A stretch of 64,000 nt of DNA from an uncultured Alphaproteobacteria bacterium. Lineage in GTDB: Bacteria > Pseudomonadota > Alphaproteobacteria > Micavibrionales > Micavibrionaceae. The stretch spans positions 682,001-746,000 of the forward strand of contig CAMLMC010000001.1 of assembly GCA_946481075.1 (NCBI GenBank). The letters are read 5' to 3'. The notes below the pieces were generated by a model. It did not search any database. It had not been told where the DNA came from and saw only the letters and a program-made list of their open reading frames with translations. A program made the translations under genes and the position numbers. This document shows, piece after piece, positions 16,512 through 24,665 of the stretch (position 1 is the first letter of the stretch; each line of letters begins with the position of its first letter).

Positions 16512-18596
16512 CTAGGCGTAACATTTCTCCAGAACTTCATGCTCCGTGTGCTCGTCGATCAGGCCGTTATCATGCAGGTACGACAGGGCCTTTTCACCCG
16601 AAGCCGACAATGATTTTTCGGCGAGCCGTGCCAGATGCGGCGTAAGGCGGTCCTTGTTCTCCGCGATCAACGCCTCGGCCTTGATGGATGACCGCTCCTT
16701 GTAACGGCGGTAACGGACCAGAACGCTTTCATAGGATTCTTCCAGGAAGACCGCTTCCGGATAGGTGCTTTGCATCATCTCGATGGTCTTCAGCGCTTTG
16801 CGGGCAATGATCATCTGCGCGCGATAATATTCAAGGCGCTGTTCGGGGGTAAGCTCGTGGCGATTGGAATCGAACGGCGCCTTGACGAAGGCCGCGAGAT
16901 GTTCGAACAGATCCTTCCGGTCGATATAGACTTTGGGGTCAATATCGTCATGCTGCGCCGCCTGAATCATTTCTTCCTGAAGTTTCAGTTTGTTCAGGAT
17001 GCGGCGGAACGGTTTTTCGCTGATCTCGTCATTGATGAAAAGACGTTTCAGCGCATTGGTTTCAACATGCACCATGGCCAGGTGCAACGACTGGTCGAAA
17101 ATCCCGCGTCCGAATTTTTCCACCAATGCTTTGCGCTCGTCCTTGGCAGTCGCGAGGCTGCATTCCACGCGCTCCGTCAGGCGCAGATATTGTTCCTCGT
17201 TCACAAAGCCCTTGATACGGTATTCATGAAGCCTCTCGCGCTCCGCCATCAGATAGAAAACCGCAAGGTCCGATTCATGCGCGCGTTTCAATGGCGTTGG
17301 ATCGGTGAGTTTGTAACGGCGCATCATCGGGCCGATCATCGGCGCCTTGATGAACAATGTCGCAAGGATGCATCCCGTGGTCAGGGCGAGCAGCAATTCA
17401 TACGGCGTGTAATCGCTGTTCCATCCGGCAATCGTCAAATCCTTGGGGATGAGCAACACGGCGATAATCGAAATCGCGCCGCGCAGGCTGCCCCACGCCA
17501 GAAGTTTTTCCCAGCTCGAGGGGATCTTCTGCTCCATCTTGAATTTGTTGATCGGCATGGTGACGGCATAAACCGAAATGATGCGGGCGATGGCGACGAC
17601 AACAACGGTGAGCAGGATCGGCAGCCACAATTCGCCGAATTGCACACCCGCGCTTGCAAACAAAAGACCGGCCATCAGGAAGACGAGCGAGTTAATGACA
17701 AATGCCATGTGCTCGAGCAATTTGTTGATATACCCGTCCATCTTCGGCGGCAGGATGTTGCGCGAATAATTGCCAAGGAACAGCGCGGCAACGATGGTCG
17801 ATATAATCGGCGATACATGGAACAGGCCGTAATGGTTGATCATCTCGGTCAGGATGAACACCATGTGCGCGGACACAAGCAAAAGCGTCACGGTCACAAA
17901 TTCGTTTTTCTTGGTAAGGCGCAAGGCTTTTGAAAAGAGCGAGGCGAGAACAAGGCCGACAACCATACCCATGGCAATCATGATAACGAATTCAAGGATG
18001 CCATGGCCGATGGTGGCAAAACCGTGATAGCCTTCAACGGCAACGCCGAGCACGACGAGGAACAACGCCACCGCCGTACCGTCATTGAACAGGCTCTCGC
18101 CTTCGAAAATCATGGTCAGGCGTTTGGGCGCGCCCTGCTCCTTGAAAATCGCGAGCACGGCAACGGGGTCGGTTGCGGAAATGATCGCGCCGAAAATCAA
18201 CGCGACAATAAACGGCATGTTGATTCCGATGAGCGGCAGAAGAAGATAAAGCGCAACCGCGACCAATGTCGCCGATAACACCACGCCGACGACGGCCAGC
18301 AGGGAAATCGTCCATGCGCTGTCTACCATCTTGCGGATTTTCATGTTGAACCCGGCTTCGAATAACAAGACGGGAAGAAAAATATAGAACAGCATCTCCG
18401 GCGTCAGGGCCATTTCGCGGATAAACCCGATCGCGCCATCGAAAAACGGCATTTCACTCAAAGGGACTAGAAGCAAGCCCGCGGCAACAAGCAAAACTGT
18501 GTAGGGAACTCTCAAGCGTTTCGAAGCAAAGAAAACGACAGTGGAAAGCGTGATAAGCAAAAACAGCGATAACGCTGATGTAATTGTGAGGACCAT
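16512..18596 (-). CDS. CPA1-family sodium/proton antiporter
   Basis: The protein has 694 residues. About twelve hydrophobic segments fill residues 1-410. The exchanger core includes FLPVLLFEAGFNM, the FGAIISATDPVAVLAIF segment with the transport-site Asp pattern of NhaP/NHE proteins, and EGESLFNDGTAVALF. A cytoplasmic C-terminal part of about 270 residues (from MMRRYKLTDP) is helical and charged and probably regulatory. It exchanges Na+ (or K+) for H+ at the inner membrane for pH and sodium balance. AAGGGTG precedes the start. It is convergent with the LD-carboxypeptidase. Confidence 0.93.
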   Translation of the reverse strand: MVLTITSALSLFLLITLSTVVFFASKRLRVPYTVLLVAAGLLLVPLSEMPFFDGAIGFIREMALTPEMLFYIFLPVLLFEAGFNMKIRKMVDSAWTISLLAVVGVVLSATLVAVALYLLLPLIGINMPFIVALIFGAIISATDPVAVLAIFKEQGAPKRLTMIFEGESLFNDGTAVALFLVVLGVAVEGYHGFATIGHGILEFVIMIAMGMVVGLVLASLFSKALRLTKKNEFVTVTLLLVSAHMVFILTEMINHYGLFHVSPIISTIVAALFLGNYSRNILPPKMDGYINKLLEHMAFVINSLVFLMAGLLFASAGVQFGELWLPILLTVVVVAIARIISVYAVTMPINKFKMEQKIPSSWEKLLAWGSLRGAISIIAVLLIPKDLTIAGWNSDYTPYELLLALTTGCILATLFIKAPMIGPMMRRYKLTDPTPLKRAHESDLAVFYLMAERERLHEYRIKGFVNEEQYLRLTERVECSLATAKDERKALVEKFGRGIFDQSLHLAMVHVETNALKRLFINDEISEKPFRRILNKLKLQEEMIQAAQHDDIDPKVYIDRKDLFEHLAAFVKAPFDSNRHELTPEQRLEYYRAQMIIARKALKTIEMMQSTYPEAVFLEESYESVLVRYRRYKERSSIKAEALIAENKDRLTPHLARLAEKSLSASGEKALSYLHDNGLIDEHTEHEVLEKCYA

Positions 18597-18715
18597 TTGA
18601 ACACCCTTCTAGCGGCCTTTATTTTGCGGTCCTTATATACCTCTTGCAGTGCAGCGCAAGAAAAATCTTAGGGAAAATTTGGAAAAACCCAATTATTGGA
18701 CCTGCATCCAACTAC

Positions 18716-18919
18716 TTAATGCATCATCGTGCTCTGCCAAGGGGATTTGGGCAGGGCTTTACCGAACAGGGTGATTTCGAGAAGGATTTGCTTGTGATCG
18801 TCGGGGATGTCCCGGGCGGCCTTCAGGCGCTCATGGATCATCTTTACGCGGCCCCCGCGCCCCTCTTCCATGGCGCGCTTTAAAATGGCCCTCATCAAGT
18901 CGCGGTTTCTACCGTCCAT
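18716..18919 (-). CDS. Possible small basic protein of unknown function
   Basis: This is a 67-residue open frame beginning MDGRNRDLMRAILKRAME, with Arg/Lys-rich, helix-forming composition and a plausible protein-like residue mix, followed by DDHKQILLEI. There is no clear ribosome binding site, and no family is recognised. It lies upstream of the antiporter on the same strand and beside a palindromic element. It may be real, but evidence is limited to composition. Confidence 0.35.
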   Translation of the reverse strand: MDGRNRDLMRAILKRAMEEGRGGRVKMIHERLKAARDIPDDHKQILLEITLFGKALPKSPWQSTMMH

Positions 18920-18953
18920 AGGTTTATTTTAATTAAGAAAGATGAAAAAAACA

Positions 18954-19043
18954 TTACCACAGAGGCACGGAGGGGACAGAGCAGCACAGAGTTTTTTTAA
19001 AAAACCTCTGTGAAACTCCTGAATCTCTGTGTCTCTGTGGTAA
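18954..19043. repeat. Nested palindromic element of the CCACAGAG...CTCTGTGG type
   Basis: The outer arms TTACCACAGAG (18954-18964) and CTCTGTGGTAA (19033-19043) are perfect complements. Inner arms CACAGAG (18985-18991) and CTCTGTG (19006-19012) flank a T7/A6 centre. This CTCTGTG-based repeat is a type seen in many unrelated bacterial genomes. It lies in the fdxA upstream region. Confidence 0.85.
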
Positions 19044-19086
19044 AAATTAATTGCCCCGCCCGCCAAACCTTTGCTATCAACCCGCC

Positions 19087-19425
19087 ATGACCTTTGTCGT
19101 GACCGATGTTTGCATTGCCTGTAAGTACACCGATTGCGTGGAAGTTTGCCCCGTGGATTGTTTCTACGAAGGGGAAAACACGCTCGTCATCCACCCCGAC
19201 GAATGCATCGATTGCGGCGTGTGCGAACCGGAATGCCCGGTCGAGGCCATTGTCCCGGACATTGATCCGCGGGCCGAGGCGTTTCTGGAGATGAACCGGG
19301 AATATTCTGCAAAATGGCCGGTCATCACGCGTAAAAAACCGGCCCTCCCCACCGCCGAAGCGATGAAAGACGTAAAAAATAAGTTAGAAGAATACTTTAG
19401 CCCAAATCCCGGAGACGGCGACTGA
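19087..19425 (+). CDS. fdxA: FdxA-type 7Fe-8S ferredoxin
   Basis: The 112-residue ferredoxin has cysteines at 9, 12, 17, 21 and 25 ([18 protein letters not shown]) and at 40, 43, 46 and 50 ([12 protein letters not shown]). This is the layout for one [3Fe-4S] and one [4Fe-4S] cluster. The C-terminal extension (60-112) is typical of proteobacterial FdxA. It carries low-potential electrons in the cytoplasm; the partner is unknown. The start chosen is the ATG at 19087 (MTFVVTDVC), the family's normal N terminus, and not the longer open frame from 19051. Confidence 0.95.
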   Translation: MTFVVTDVCIACKYTDCVEVCPVDCFYEGENTLVIHPDECIDCGVCEPECPVEAIVPDIDPRAEAFLEMNREYSAKWPVITRKKPALPTAEAMKDVKNKLEEYFSPNPGDGD

Positions 19426-19458
19426 AGCAAAGTTTTTCATAACTTTGAAATTCTATAG

Positions 19459-19487
19459 TTGAAAATTAACACTTTTTTAAGTATACT
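19459..19487 (+). promoter_or_regulatory. Sigma-70-type promoter upstream of carD
   Basis: TTGAAA (19459-19464) and TATACT (19482-19487) are separated by 17 bases. Transcription would start near 19494, giving an untranslated leader of about 200 bases that includes the small hairpin CGGCC/GGCCG (19523-19536). I see nothing else recognisable in the leader. Confidence 0.55.
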
Positions 19488-19695
19488 CCCCTGCATAGTT
19501 TAACGATTGCGGTAATTGCGCTCGGCCTTTTGGCCGGACAAAACGGTGCCTTCTTCGGGACACACTCTTTGTATAGAACAGCAAAATCGTTTTTCTAAGG
19601 ATGGACAAACTGGAAGACCGGCCTACTTCCGTGACAACACGTTTGTGCCAAACGTAGCGGCGAAACAAAATAACAATAACGAAAGGTGCTAGACC

Positions 19696-20247
19696 ATGGC
19701 GAAAGCAGCAGCTGACAACGACAATTTCAACAAAGGCGACTATGTGGTTTATCCGGCCCATGGTGTTGGCCTGATCGAAGGTATCGAAACTGCCAAAATC
19801 GGCGGCGTCGAAGTGAAATTGTATGCCATCAGCTTTGAAAAAGACCGTATGCGCCTGAAAATTCCGGTTTTCAAGGCCAAGACATCCGGTCTGCGCCGTC
19901 TGTGCACGACATCCCGTATGAAGGATGCCCTGAAAACACTGCAAGGCAAGGCCCGCATCCGCCGTACCATGTGGTCCCGCCGCGCCCAGGAATACGAAAT
20001 GAAAATCAATTCCGGCGACCCGATTGCGATTGCCGAAGTTCTGCGCGACTTGAAACGTTCCAACGATGAATCCGAGCAATCCTATTCCGAGCGCCAGATT
20101 TATCAGTCTGCGCTGGAACGCCTTGCCCGCGAAGTGGCCGCTGTTGAGAAAATCGACGAAGCCAAAGCCACGGCAAAGCTTGAAAAGCTGATGACGGCAA
20201 AAGTCGCCAAGCATCAGGCCGAAGCCGCCGAGAAAAAGGCCGCCTAA
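19696..20247 (+). CDS. carD: CarD family RNA polymerase-binding regulator
   Basis: The protein has 183 residues. The N-terminal RNA polymerase-interaction domain (10-70) starts with FNKGDYVVYPAHGVGLIEGI, a Tudor-like motif typical of CarD/CdnL. The C-terminal helical domain (75-160) includes RRTMWSRRAQEYEMKINSGD, with the conserved Trp that wedges into the promoter minor groove. CarD stabilises open complexes at rRNA and other promoters. AAAGGTG precedes the start and a strong terminator follows, so it is a single-gene unit with a long leader. Confidence 0.96.
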   Translation: MAKAAADNDNFNKGDYVVYPAHGVGLIEGIETAKIGGVEVKLYAISFEKDRMRLKIPVFKAKTSGLRRLCTTSRMKDALKTLQGKARIRRTMWSRRAQEYEMKINSGDPIAIAEVLRDLKRSNDESEQSYSERQIYQSALERLAREVAAVEKIDEAKATAKLEKLMTAKVAKHQAEAAEKKAA

Positions 20248-20284
20248 GGCTCAAAACCTTTCCTAGGGACATATGTCCAAAGAA

Positions 20285-20311
20285 AACCGGGCTCTCCAGC
20301 CCGGTTTTTTT
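20285..20311 (+). terminator. Rho-independent terminator after carD
   Basis: AACCGGGCT (20285-20293) pairs fully with AGCCCGGTT (20298-20306) over a CTCC loop, followed by a T run. Confidence 0.92.
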
Positions 20312-20321
20312 ATACACCATC

Positions 20322-20416
20322 GTCATTGCGAGCGTAGCGAAGCAATCCATCTTAGGATAGCCGGCAAGTCCGCAGGATGGATTGCCGCGTTGGCCTTACG
20401 GCCTTCTCGCAATGAC
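20322..20416. repeat. Palindromic element copy 3 (GTCATTGCGAG family)
   Basis: The ends GTCATTGCGAG (20322-20332) and CTCGCAATGAC (20406-20416) are perfect complements. Inner arms GAAGCAATCCATC and GGATGGATTGCCGCG are also complementary in part. It has the same orientation as copy 2 and lies between the carD terminator and the next gene. Confidence 0.93.
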
Positions 20417-20559
20417 GAATTCCCGCACTTATCCACAGGATACATACATAAGCGTTTTCTGTTAATTTCAAACGGCGGAGAATCGCGTACATTTATTATC
20501 AGATTCTGGGAAGTCGTGGGGACTTCTGACAGAATCGCCCACCAAGGAGTTCCTCCGCC

Positions 20560-21378
20560 GTGTGTCGTGGAATGCAGGATAACCGCTTTGCCTCTCTCGG
20601 TGCGCCGCGCCGGGTTTGGGCGGTGTCCGCAATCCACGGGGAACTGGACCGGCTGTATGCCATGCACGATGCGGTCATCACCCGTATACGCCCCGGTGAC
20701 CGTCTTGTGTACCTTGGCAATTATACAGGCCATGGGCGTTATTCACGTGAAACCGTGGATGAACTTTTAACCTTCCGCCGCCTTGTTTTGGCCCAGCCGG
20801 GCATGATCCCTTCCGATATTGTGTATTTGCGCGGACATCAGGAAAATCTGTGGCACCGCCTGATCAATCTTCCCTTTGCCCAGAAACCGGTCGAAACTTT
20901 CGATGAATTGCTTCGCGGCGGCATCGGCCCGACGCTTGAGAGTTATGGCATACGGACATGCGATGGTATTCGGGCCAGCAAGGAAGGCGTACTGGCGCTC
21001 ACCCGTTGGATCAGCCAAATTCGCGAAGCCATCCGTAAAAACCGCGGTCATGACCAATTGATGACCAGCTATCGCCGCGCCGCCTTTACGGCCGAAAACG
21101 GGCGCTATCCCTTGCTTTTCGTCAATGCGGGGGTCGATCCGAACAGGCGCCTCGAAGATCAGGGCGATATTTTGTGGGATTCGGGCGATGATTTCTATGA
21201 CATCACACAGGCGTACGCCCCCTATGAGAAAATCATACGCGGGTATGATCCCGCCCATGAGGGCGTCCGCCTCAATTGCGTCACGGCCAGCCTTGATGGC
21301 GGAAGCGGCTTCGGCGGCACCCTCGTTTGCGCCGGCTTTGACAAGGGCGGCCGCATGACCGAAATGCTGGAAGCATAA
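20560..21378 (+). CDS. Calcineurin-like phosphoesterase homologue with altered metal-site motifs
   Basis: The 272-residue protein aligns by order with PPP-type phosphoesterases, but the metal motifs are changed. The place of GDIHG is SAIHG (23-27), that of GDxVDRG is GNYTGHG, and that of GNHE is GHQE. Several metal-binding Asp and Asn residues are therefore missing, so it is either inactive or uses an altered site. A later NAGVDP and a C-terminal LVCAGFDKGG keep the family outline. The GTG at 20560 is chosen because AAGGAG (20544-20549) is well placed; ATG 20572 is the alternative. It lies directly upstream of the rpoH promoter. Confidence 0.75.
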   Translation: MCRGMQDNRFASLGAPRRVWAVSAIHGELDRLYAMHDAVITRIRPGDRLVYLGNYTGHGRYSRETVDELLTFRRLVLAQPGMIPSDIVYLRGHQENLWHRLINLPFAQKPVETFDELLRGGIGPTLESYGIRTCDGIRASKEGVLALTRWISQIREAIRKNRGHDQLMTSYRRAAFTAENGRYPLLFVNAGVDPNRRLEDQGDILWDSGDDFYDITQAYAPYEKIIRGYDPAHEGVRLNCVTASLDGGSGFGGTLVCAGFDKGGRMTEMLEA

Positions 21379-21388
21379 AATATAAATC

Positions 21389-21417
21389 TTGACAATTTGG
21401 GAATTTAATCCTAGTAT
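21389..21417 (+). promoter_or_regulatory. Sigma-70-type promoter for rpoH with a long leader
   Basis: TTGACA (21389-21394) and TAGTAT (21412-21417) are 17 bases apart. Transcription would start near 21424, leaving about 300 untranslated bases before the rpoH ATG at 21726. The rest of 21418-21725 contains no gene that I can support. Confidence 0.6.
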
Positions 21418-21725
21418 GTTTTTGATGTTATTCGATAAAACAAGGATCGAAGCGCAAAAAAACGAAAACAAACTAATGGATTGTCCGGGGCGGGATTTAA
21501 CATTATAGCAATTCGAAAGCGGCCACACAAACCCGCTTGTTTCTGCGGCTTACGGGCTATGTAGATAATATCTCATCAAAATCCCTGAATACGTCCCGCG
21601 CTTGCCACAATGTCTGCACATTTGGGGCGTTAGCTATTAAATAGGACTGATCCAATACGGATTGCCTTCCGTATAGAGATCAGACACAGATCCTGCGTCC
21701 AACGCGACCATTAGGGAGGAATTTC

Positions 21726-22613
21726 ATGGCTCATATCGACGATCCCCAAACACAACGCGCCAATCTGGATTACATCCGGACATCCATGAATGAACCGATC
21801 CTAGAGAAGGAACATGAACTGGATCTCGCGCGCCGCTGGCGTGACCATGGGGATGAAAAAGCGCTGCATGAACTTGTGCGCTCATACACCCGCCTTGTTG
21901 TGTCCGCCGCCTCGCGCTTCCGCAATTACGGTCTGCCCATGGGCGACCTTATTCAGGAAGGCAATATCGGACTGATGCAGGCCGCTGCGCGGTTTGAGCC
22001 GGAACGCGAACTTCGTTTTTCAACCTATGCCAACTGGTGGATCCGCTCGGCGATGCAGGATTATATCCTGCGCAATTGGTCGATCGTCCGCACCGGCACC
22101 ACGGCCGCGCAAAAATCCCTTTTCTTCAATCTGCGCCGCCTACGCGGAAAAATCGAACGCGCGCAAGGTGCCGAAGGCCTCACCAACGAAGGCCGGATCA
22201 AGATTGCAAAGGAACTGAAGGTCAATGTGAAGGATGTCGAGGATATGGAATCCCGCATGTCCGGCGCCGATAGCTCGCTGAACGCCACTATCGGGGAAGA
22301 CGGTGAAGAAGAATGGCAAAACTTCCTGGCCGATGACCGCCCGAACCCTGAAGAAATCGTCATTGGCATGCGCGATGCGAAAACGCGGTCGAAATGGCTT
22401 GAGGAGGCGCTTGGCTCTCTCTCCGACCGCGAAGCCAAAATCATTCGTGATCGTCACCTTCAATATGAAACTGTGACGCTCGAAGACCTTGGCAAGGAAC
22501 TTGGCGTATCCAAGGAACGTGTGCGTCAGTTGGAGGCCCGCGCGATGGAGAAACTCAAGGCCAATATGGCAGGGCGTATCACAACCACAGAAGATTTGTT
22601 CGCAAGCGCTTAA
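21726..22613 (+). CDS. rpoH: RNA polymerase sigma-32 (heat-shock sigma factor)
   Basis: This 295-residue sigma-70-family protein has region 2 (LVRSYTRLVVSAASRFRNYG, LIQEGNIGLMQAAARFEP, RFSTYANWWIRSAMQDYI) and region 4 with its helix-turn-helix near LGVSKERVRQLEARAM (about 260-276). The RpoH box QKSLFFNLRRLR at 129-140 separates it from RpoD. It directs transcription of chaperone and protease genes after heat or envelope stress. AGGGAGGAA gives a strong ribosome binding site. Some alphaproteobacteria carry two RpoH forms; which one this is cannot be judged here. Confidence 0.96.
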   Translation: MAHIDDPQTQRANLDYIRTSMNEPILEKEHELDLARRWRDHGDEKALHELVRSYTRLVVSAASRFRNYGLPMGDLIQEGNIGLMQAAARFEPERELRFSTYANWWIRSAMQDYILRNWSIVRTGTTAAQKSLFFNLRRLRGKIERAQGAEGLTNEGRIKIAKELKVNVKDVEDMESRMSGADSSLNATIGEDGEEEWQNFLADDRPNPEEIVIGMRDAKTRSKWLEEALGSLSDREAKIIRDRHLQYETVTLEDLGKELGVSKERVRQLEARAMEKLKANMAGRITTTEDLFASA

Positions 22614-22693
22614 AATGCCGCTTCCCGTGGAACACTTCGAGAGTTGGCTGGTTTGATAAGTACTCCATAGAAACCAAAAAAGAGGTATCCAAG

Positions 22694-23122
22694 ATGAAAG
22701 CGACCAAAACACTTATGATGACGGCAGCCGCCGTTATGCTGAGCACCGCCGCCTATGCGGAAGGCAATTACGGTGCTAGGGCCGATATCAACAAAAGATC
22801 GGCGGACCAGATGGGACTGTCTTCCGATAGTGACGTAAACGTGGATAATGGCACTTACTCTGATATTAACCCGGCGGCTGGTAATGCAGATGCGTCAATT
22901 CAGGCGAACACAACTTTTTCCGCTTCTGAACTGGATCGTCAAACCGTACGCGACATCCAGACAAGTCTGGCCAATGAAGGATACTCCGTCCGCGCGGATG
23001 GCGTATGGGGCCCGAAAACAGCCTCTGCCCTGCGCCAGTTCCAACAAGCAAACGGCCTGACCGCCAGCGGTGTTGTGGACAGCAAAACACTGGCCGCACT
23101 GAATGTGAATACGGGCATGTAA
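22694..23122 (+). CDS. Secreted peptidoglycan-binding domain protein
   Basis: The 142-residue protein has a signal peptide (KATKTLMMTAAAVMLSTAAYA, cleaved near residue 22), a polar linker rich in Asp and Asn (23-75), and a C-terminal PG_binding_1 domain (80-138). The domain contains TVRDIQTSLANEGY, ADGVWGPKTASALRQFQ and the closing SGVVDSKTLAAL. It is likely to sit in the periplasm bound to murein. No catalytic domain is present. AGAGGT precedes the ATG. Confidence 0.88.
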   Translation: MKATKTLMMTAAAVMLSTAAYAEGNYGARADINKRSADQMGLSSDSDVNVDNGTYSDINPAAGNADASIQANTTFSASELDRQTVRDIQTSLANEGYSVRADGVWGPKTASALRQFQQANGLTASGVVDSKTLAALNVNTGM

Positions 23123-23148
23123 TCTCCCTCATACATGCCTCGTGCATA

Positions 23149-23175
23149 AAGCCGCCCTTATTAGGGGCGGCTTTT
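23149..23175. terminator. Terminator between the peptidoglycan-binding gene and the M48 protease gene
   Basis: GCCGCCC (23151-23157) pairs with GGGCGGC (23165-23171), followed by TTTT. The minus-strand reading also gives a stem, with weaker T content, so it may end both convergent transcripts. Confidence 0.8.
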
Positions 23176-23183
23176 GCTTATTC

Positions 23184-24665
23184 TTATTCGGTTACAATCT
23201 TATAGAGCTTGCCTGGAACCAGATTGCCGCCCCCCAGCCCGTTCAGCACACGGAACCGTTCCTCGCGGTAATTCGGAAACGCCATTTGTTGGGAAACGCT
23301 TGCAACCGTATCGCCGGCCTTCGCCTGATAGGTGCGCAAACGCAGGGCACGGATTGAAGATCTTTCCTGTGCGGTCATGGCGCGGAAGCTATAGGTCGTA
23401 CGCTTCATCCCTTCCACCACATCGGTGCCTGCATTTTGCGGAATGGCCATCTGGAAGCGGAAGAATTGTCCCGGCTTCCATTCAATTGCAACGACACGAA
23501 TGATAACCGGACGGTTGTTGACGCTGCCCGCAAAGGCCGCCGTCGCGGCGCGCAGGCCGTTCACCGTAATGCTTTCCGCATCCGCCGGCGGATTGGCCTT
23601 CATCCAGTTCTGGGTCAGGTACGCCAGCGGATCGCGCCCCTGATCATCCCGCCCTGAATCCAGAATAATAACGGATCCATTGGAATGAGTGGCGACAACT
23701 TCGGATGGCGTATTATTAAGGGTAAAACCGGATGGGACGGAGAACATGAAACCCATACGCGGGTGATAGAAATTGTCACCGCGGATAAAGCCCTGATCTT
23801 CTGAATCGCCGTATGTCAAACCATTCAGCATGGACAGGTACACATCGCCATTTTCGACCTTGCTTCCGGCCGGATAGTTCATCGCCACGCCGCTGGCGCG
23901 GGTGATACGCTCGCTTGTGACAGGGTGGGTTGAGAAGTAATTCATCCCTTCGCCCTCTTCCTGTCCGGCAATCCGCTTATCGAGCTTGGTCTGGGCATCG
24001 AGGTTGGCAAGAAACGCCGCCATGGATTTCGGATCATACCCGGCGCGGGAGATATAACGTACGCCCAGCTCATCCGACTGGTGCTCCTGCTCCCGTGAAT
24101 AGGATTTGATATATAGATCGGAACCGACATTTGCGATCTGTCCCACAGCCTGGCTGCCCGTAGCCGCGCTCAATACCGCGGCGCCGAGCCCTGCCAGAAC
24201 GCCTTGGGACATACGGCTTGCGGCGTGACGCGCCGTAATATGCCCGATTTCATGACCGATGACAGCGGCAAGTTCCGCTTCGCTATTGGCGAGGGCCATG
24301 AGACCGCGGCTGATATAAACATAGCCACCCGGCACCGCAAATGCGTTGACGACCGGGGAGTCGATGACAAAGAACTGATACTGCACATCACTGCGCTCGG
24401 TGTTCGCCGCGACCTTTTGCCCGATACGGGAGACATAATCGGCCACGGGTCCGGTAACAAAATCGCCGTATGTTTGCCGGACTTTCTGATGTTCGCTGGC
24501 TCCGACCGACGCTTCCTGAGACGCTGGAAGAAAGGCTGTGAATTGTTTCTCACCGGTTGCCGGATTGACGCTACAGGCGGCAAGCGTCAATGTCGTTGCC
24601 GACATCAGCATGGCCGCGTATTTCCAAACAAGCTTTTTCGGGGTACAAAGCGACATGATGCGCAT
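23184..24665 (-). CDS. M48 family metalloprotease lipoprotein with C-terminal LysM-like domain
   Basis: From the ATG at 24665, which has AAGGAAG nine bases upstream, the protein has 493 residues. The longer open frame to 24938 is rejected as the reverse of the neighbouring gene. A lipoprotein signal ends in LTLAAC (lipidated Cys 34). The M48 zinc site HEIGH is at 141-145, with the third ligand Glu in the following helix (QSDELGVRY). A central domain is followed by a C-terminal LysM-like segment (AKAGDTVASVSQQM...). BepA-like M48 proteins act on outer-membrane proteins in the periplasm. The 5' end overlaps or abuts the divergent nuclease-like gene. Confidence 0.9.
   Translation of the reverse strand: MRIMSLCTPKKLVWKYAAMLMSATTLTLAACSVNPATGEKQFTAFLPASQEASVGASEHQKVRQTYGDFVTGPVADYVSRIGQKVAANTERSDVQYQFFVIDSPVVNAFAVPGGYVYISRGLMALANSEAELAAVIGHEIGHITARHAASRMSQGVLAGLGAAVLSAATGSQAVGQIANVGSDLYIKSYSREQEHQSDELGVRYISRAGYDPKSMAAFLANLDAQTKLDKRIAGQEEGEGMNYFSTHPVTSERITRASGVAMNYPAGSKVENGDVYLSMLNGLTYGDSEDQGFIRGDNFYHPRMGFMFSVPSGFTLNNTPSEVVATHSNGSVIILDSGRDDQGRDPLAYLTQNWMKANPPADAESITVNGLRAATAAFAGSVNNRPVIIRVVAIEWKPGQFFRFQMAIPQNAGTDVVEGMKRTTYSFRAMTAQERSSIRALRLRTYQAKAGDTVASVSQQMAFPNYREERFRVLNGLGGGNLVPGKLYKIVTE

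Noticed and set aside
16770..17933. 387-codon plus-strand open frame opposite the antiporter
   Set aside because: It is the reverse of membrane helices, with His/Asp/Gln-rich composition typical of a shadow frame.
9604..20416. Palindromic elements as a CRISPR array
   Set aside because: The copies are thousands of bases apart, palindromic along their length, and lack regular spacers and cas genes.
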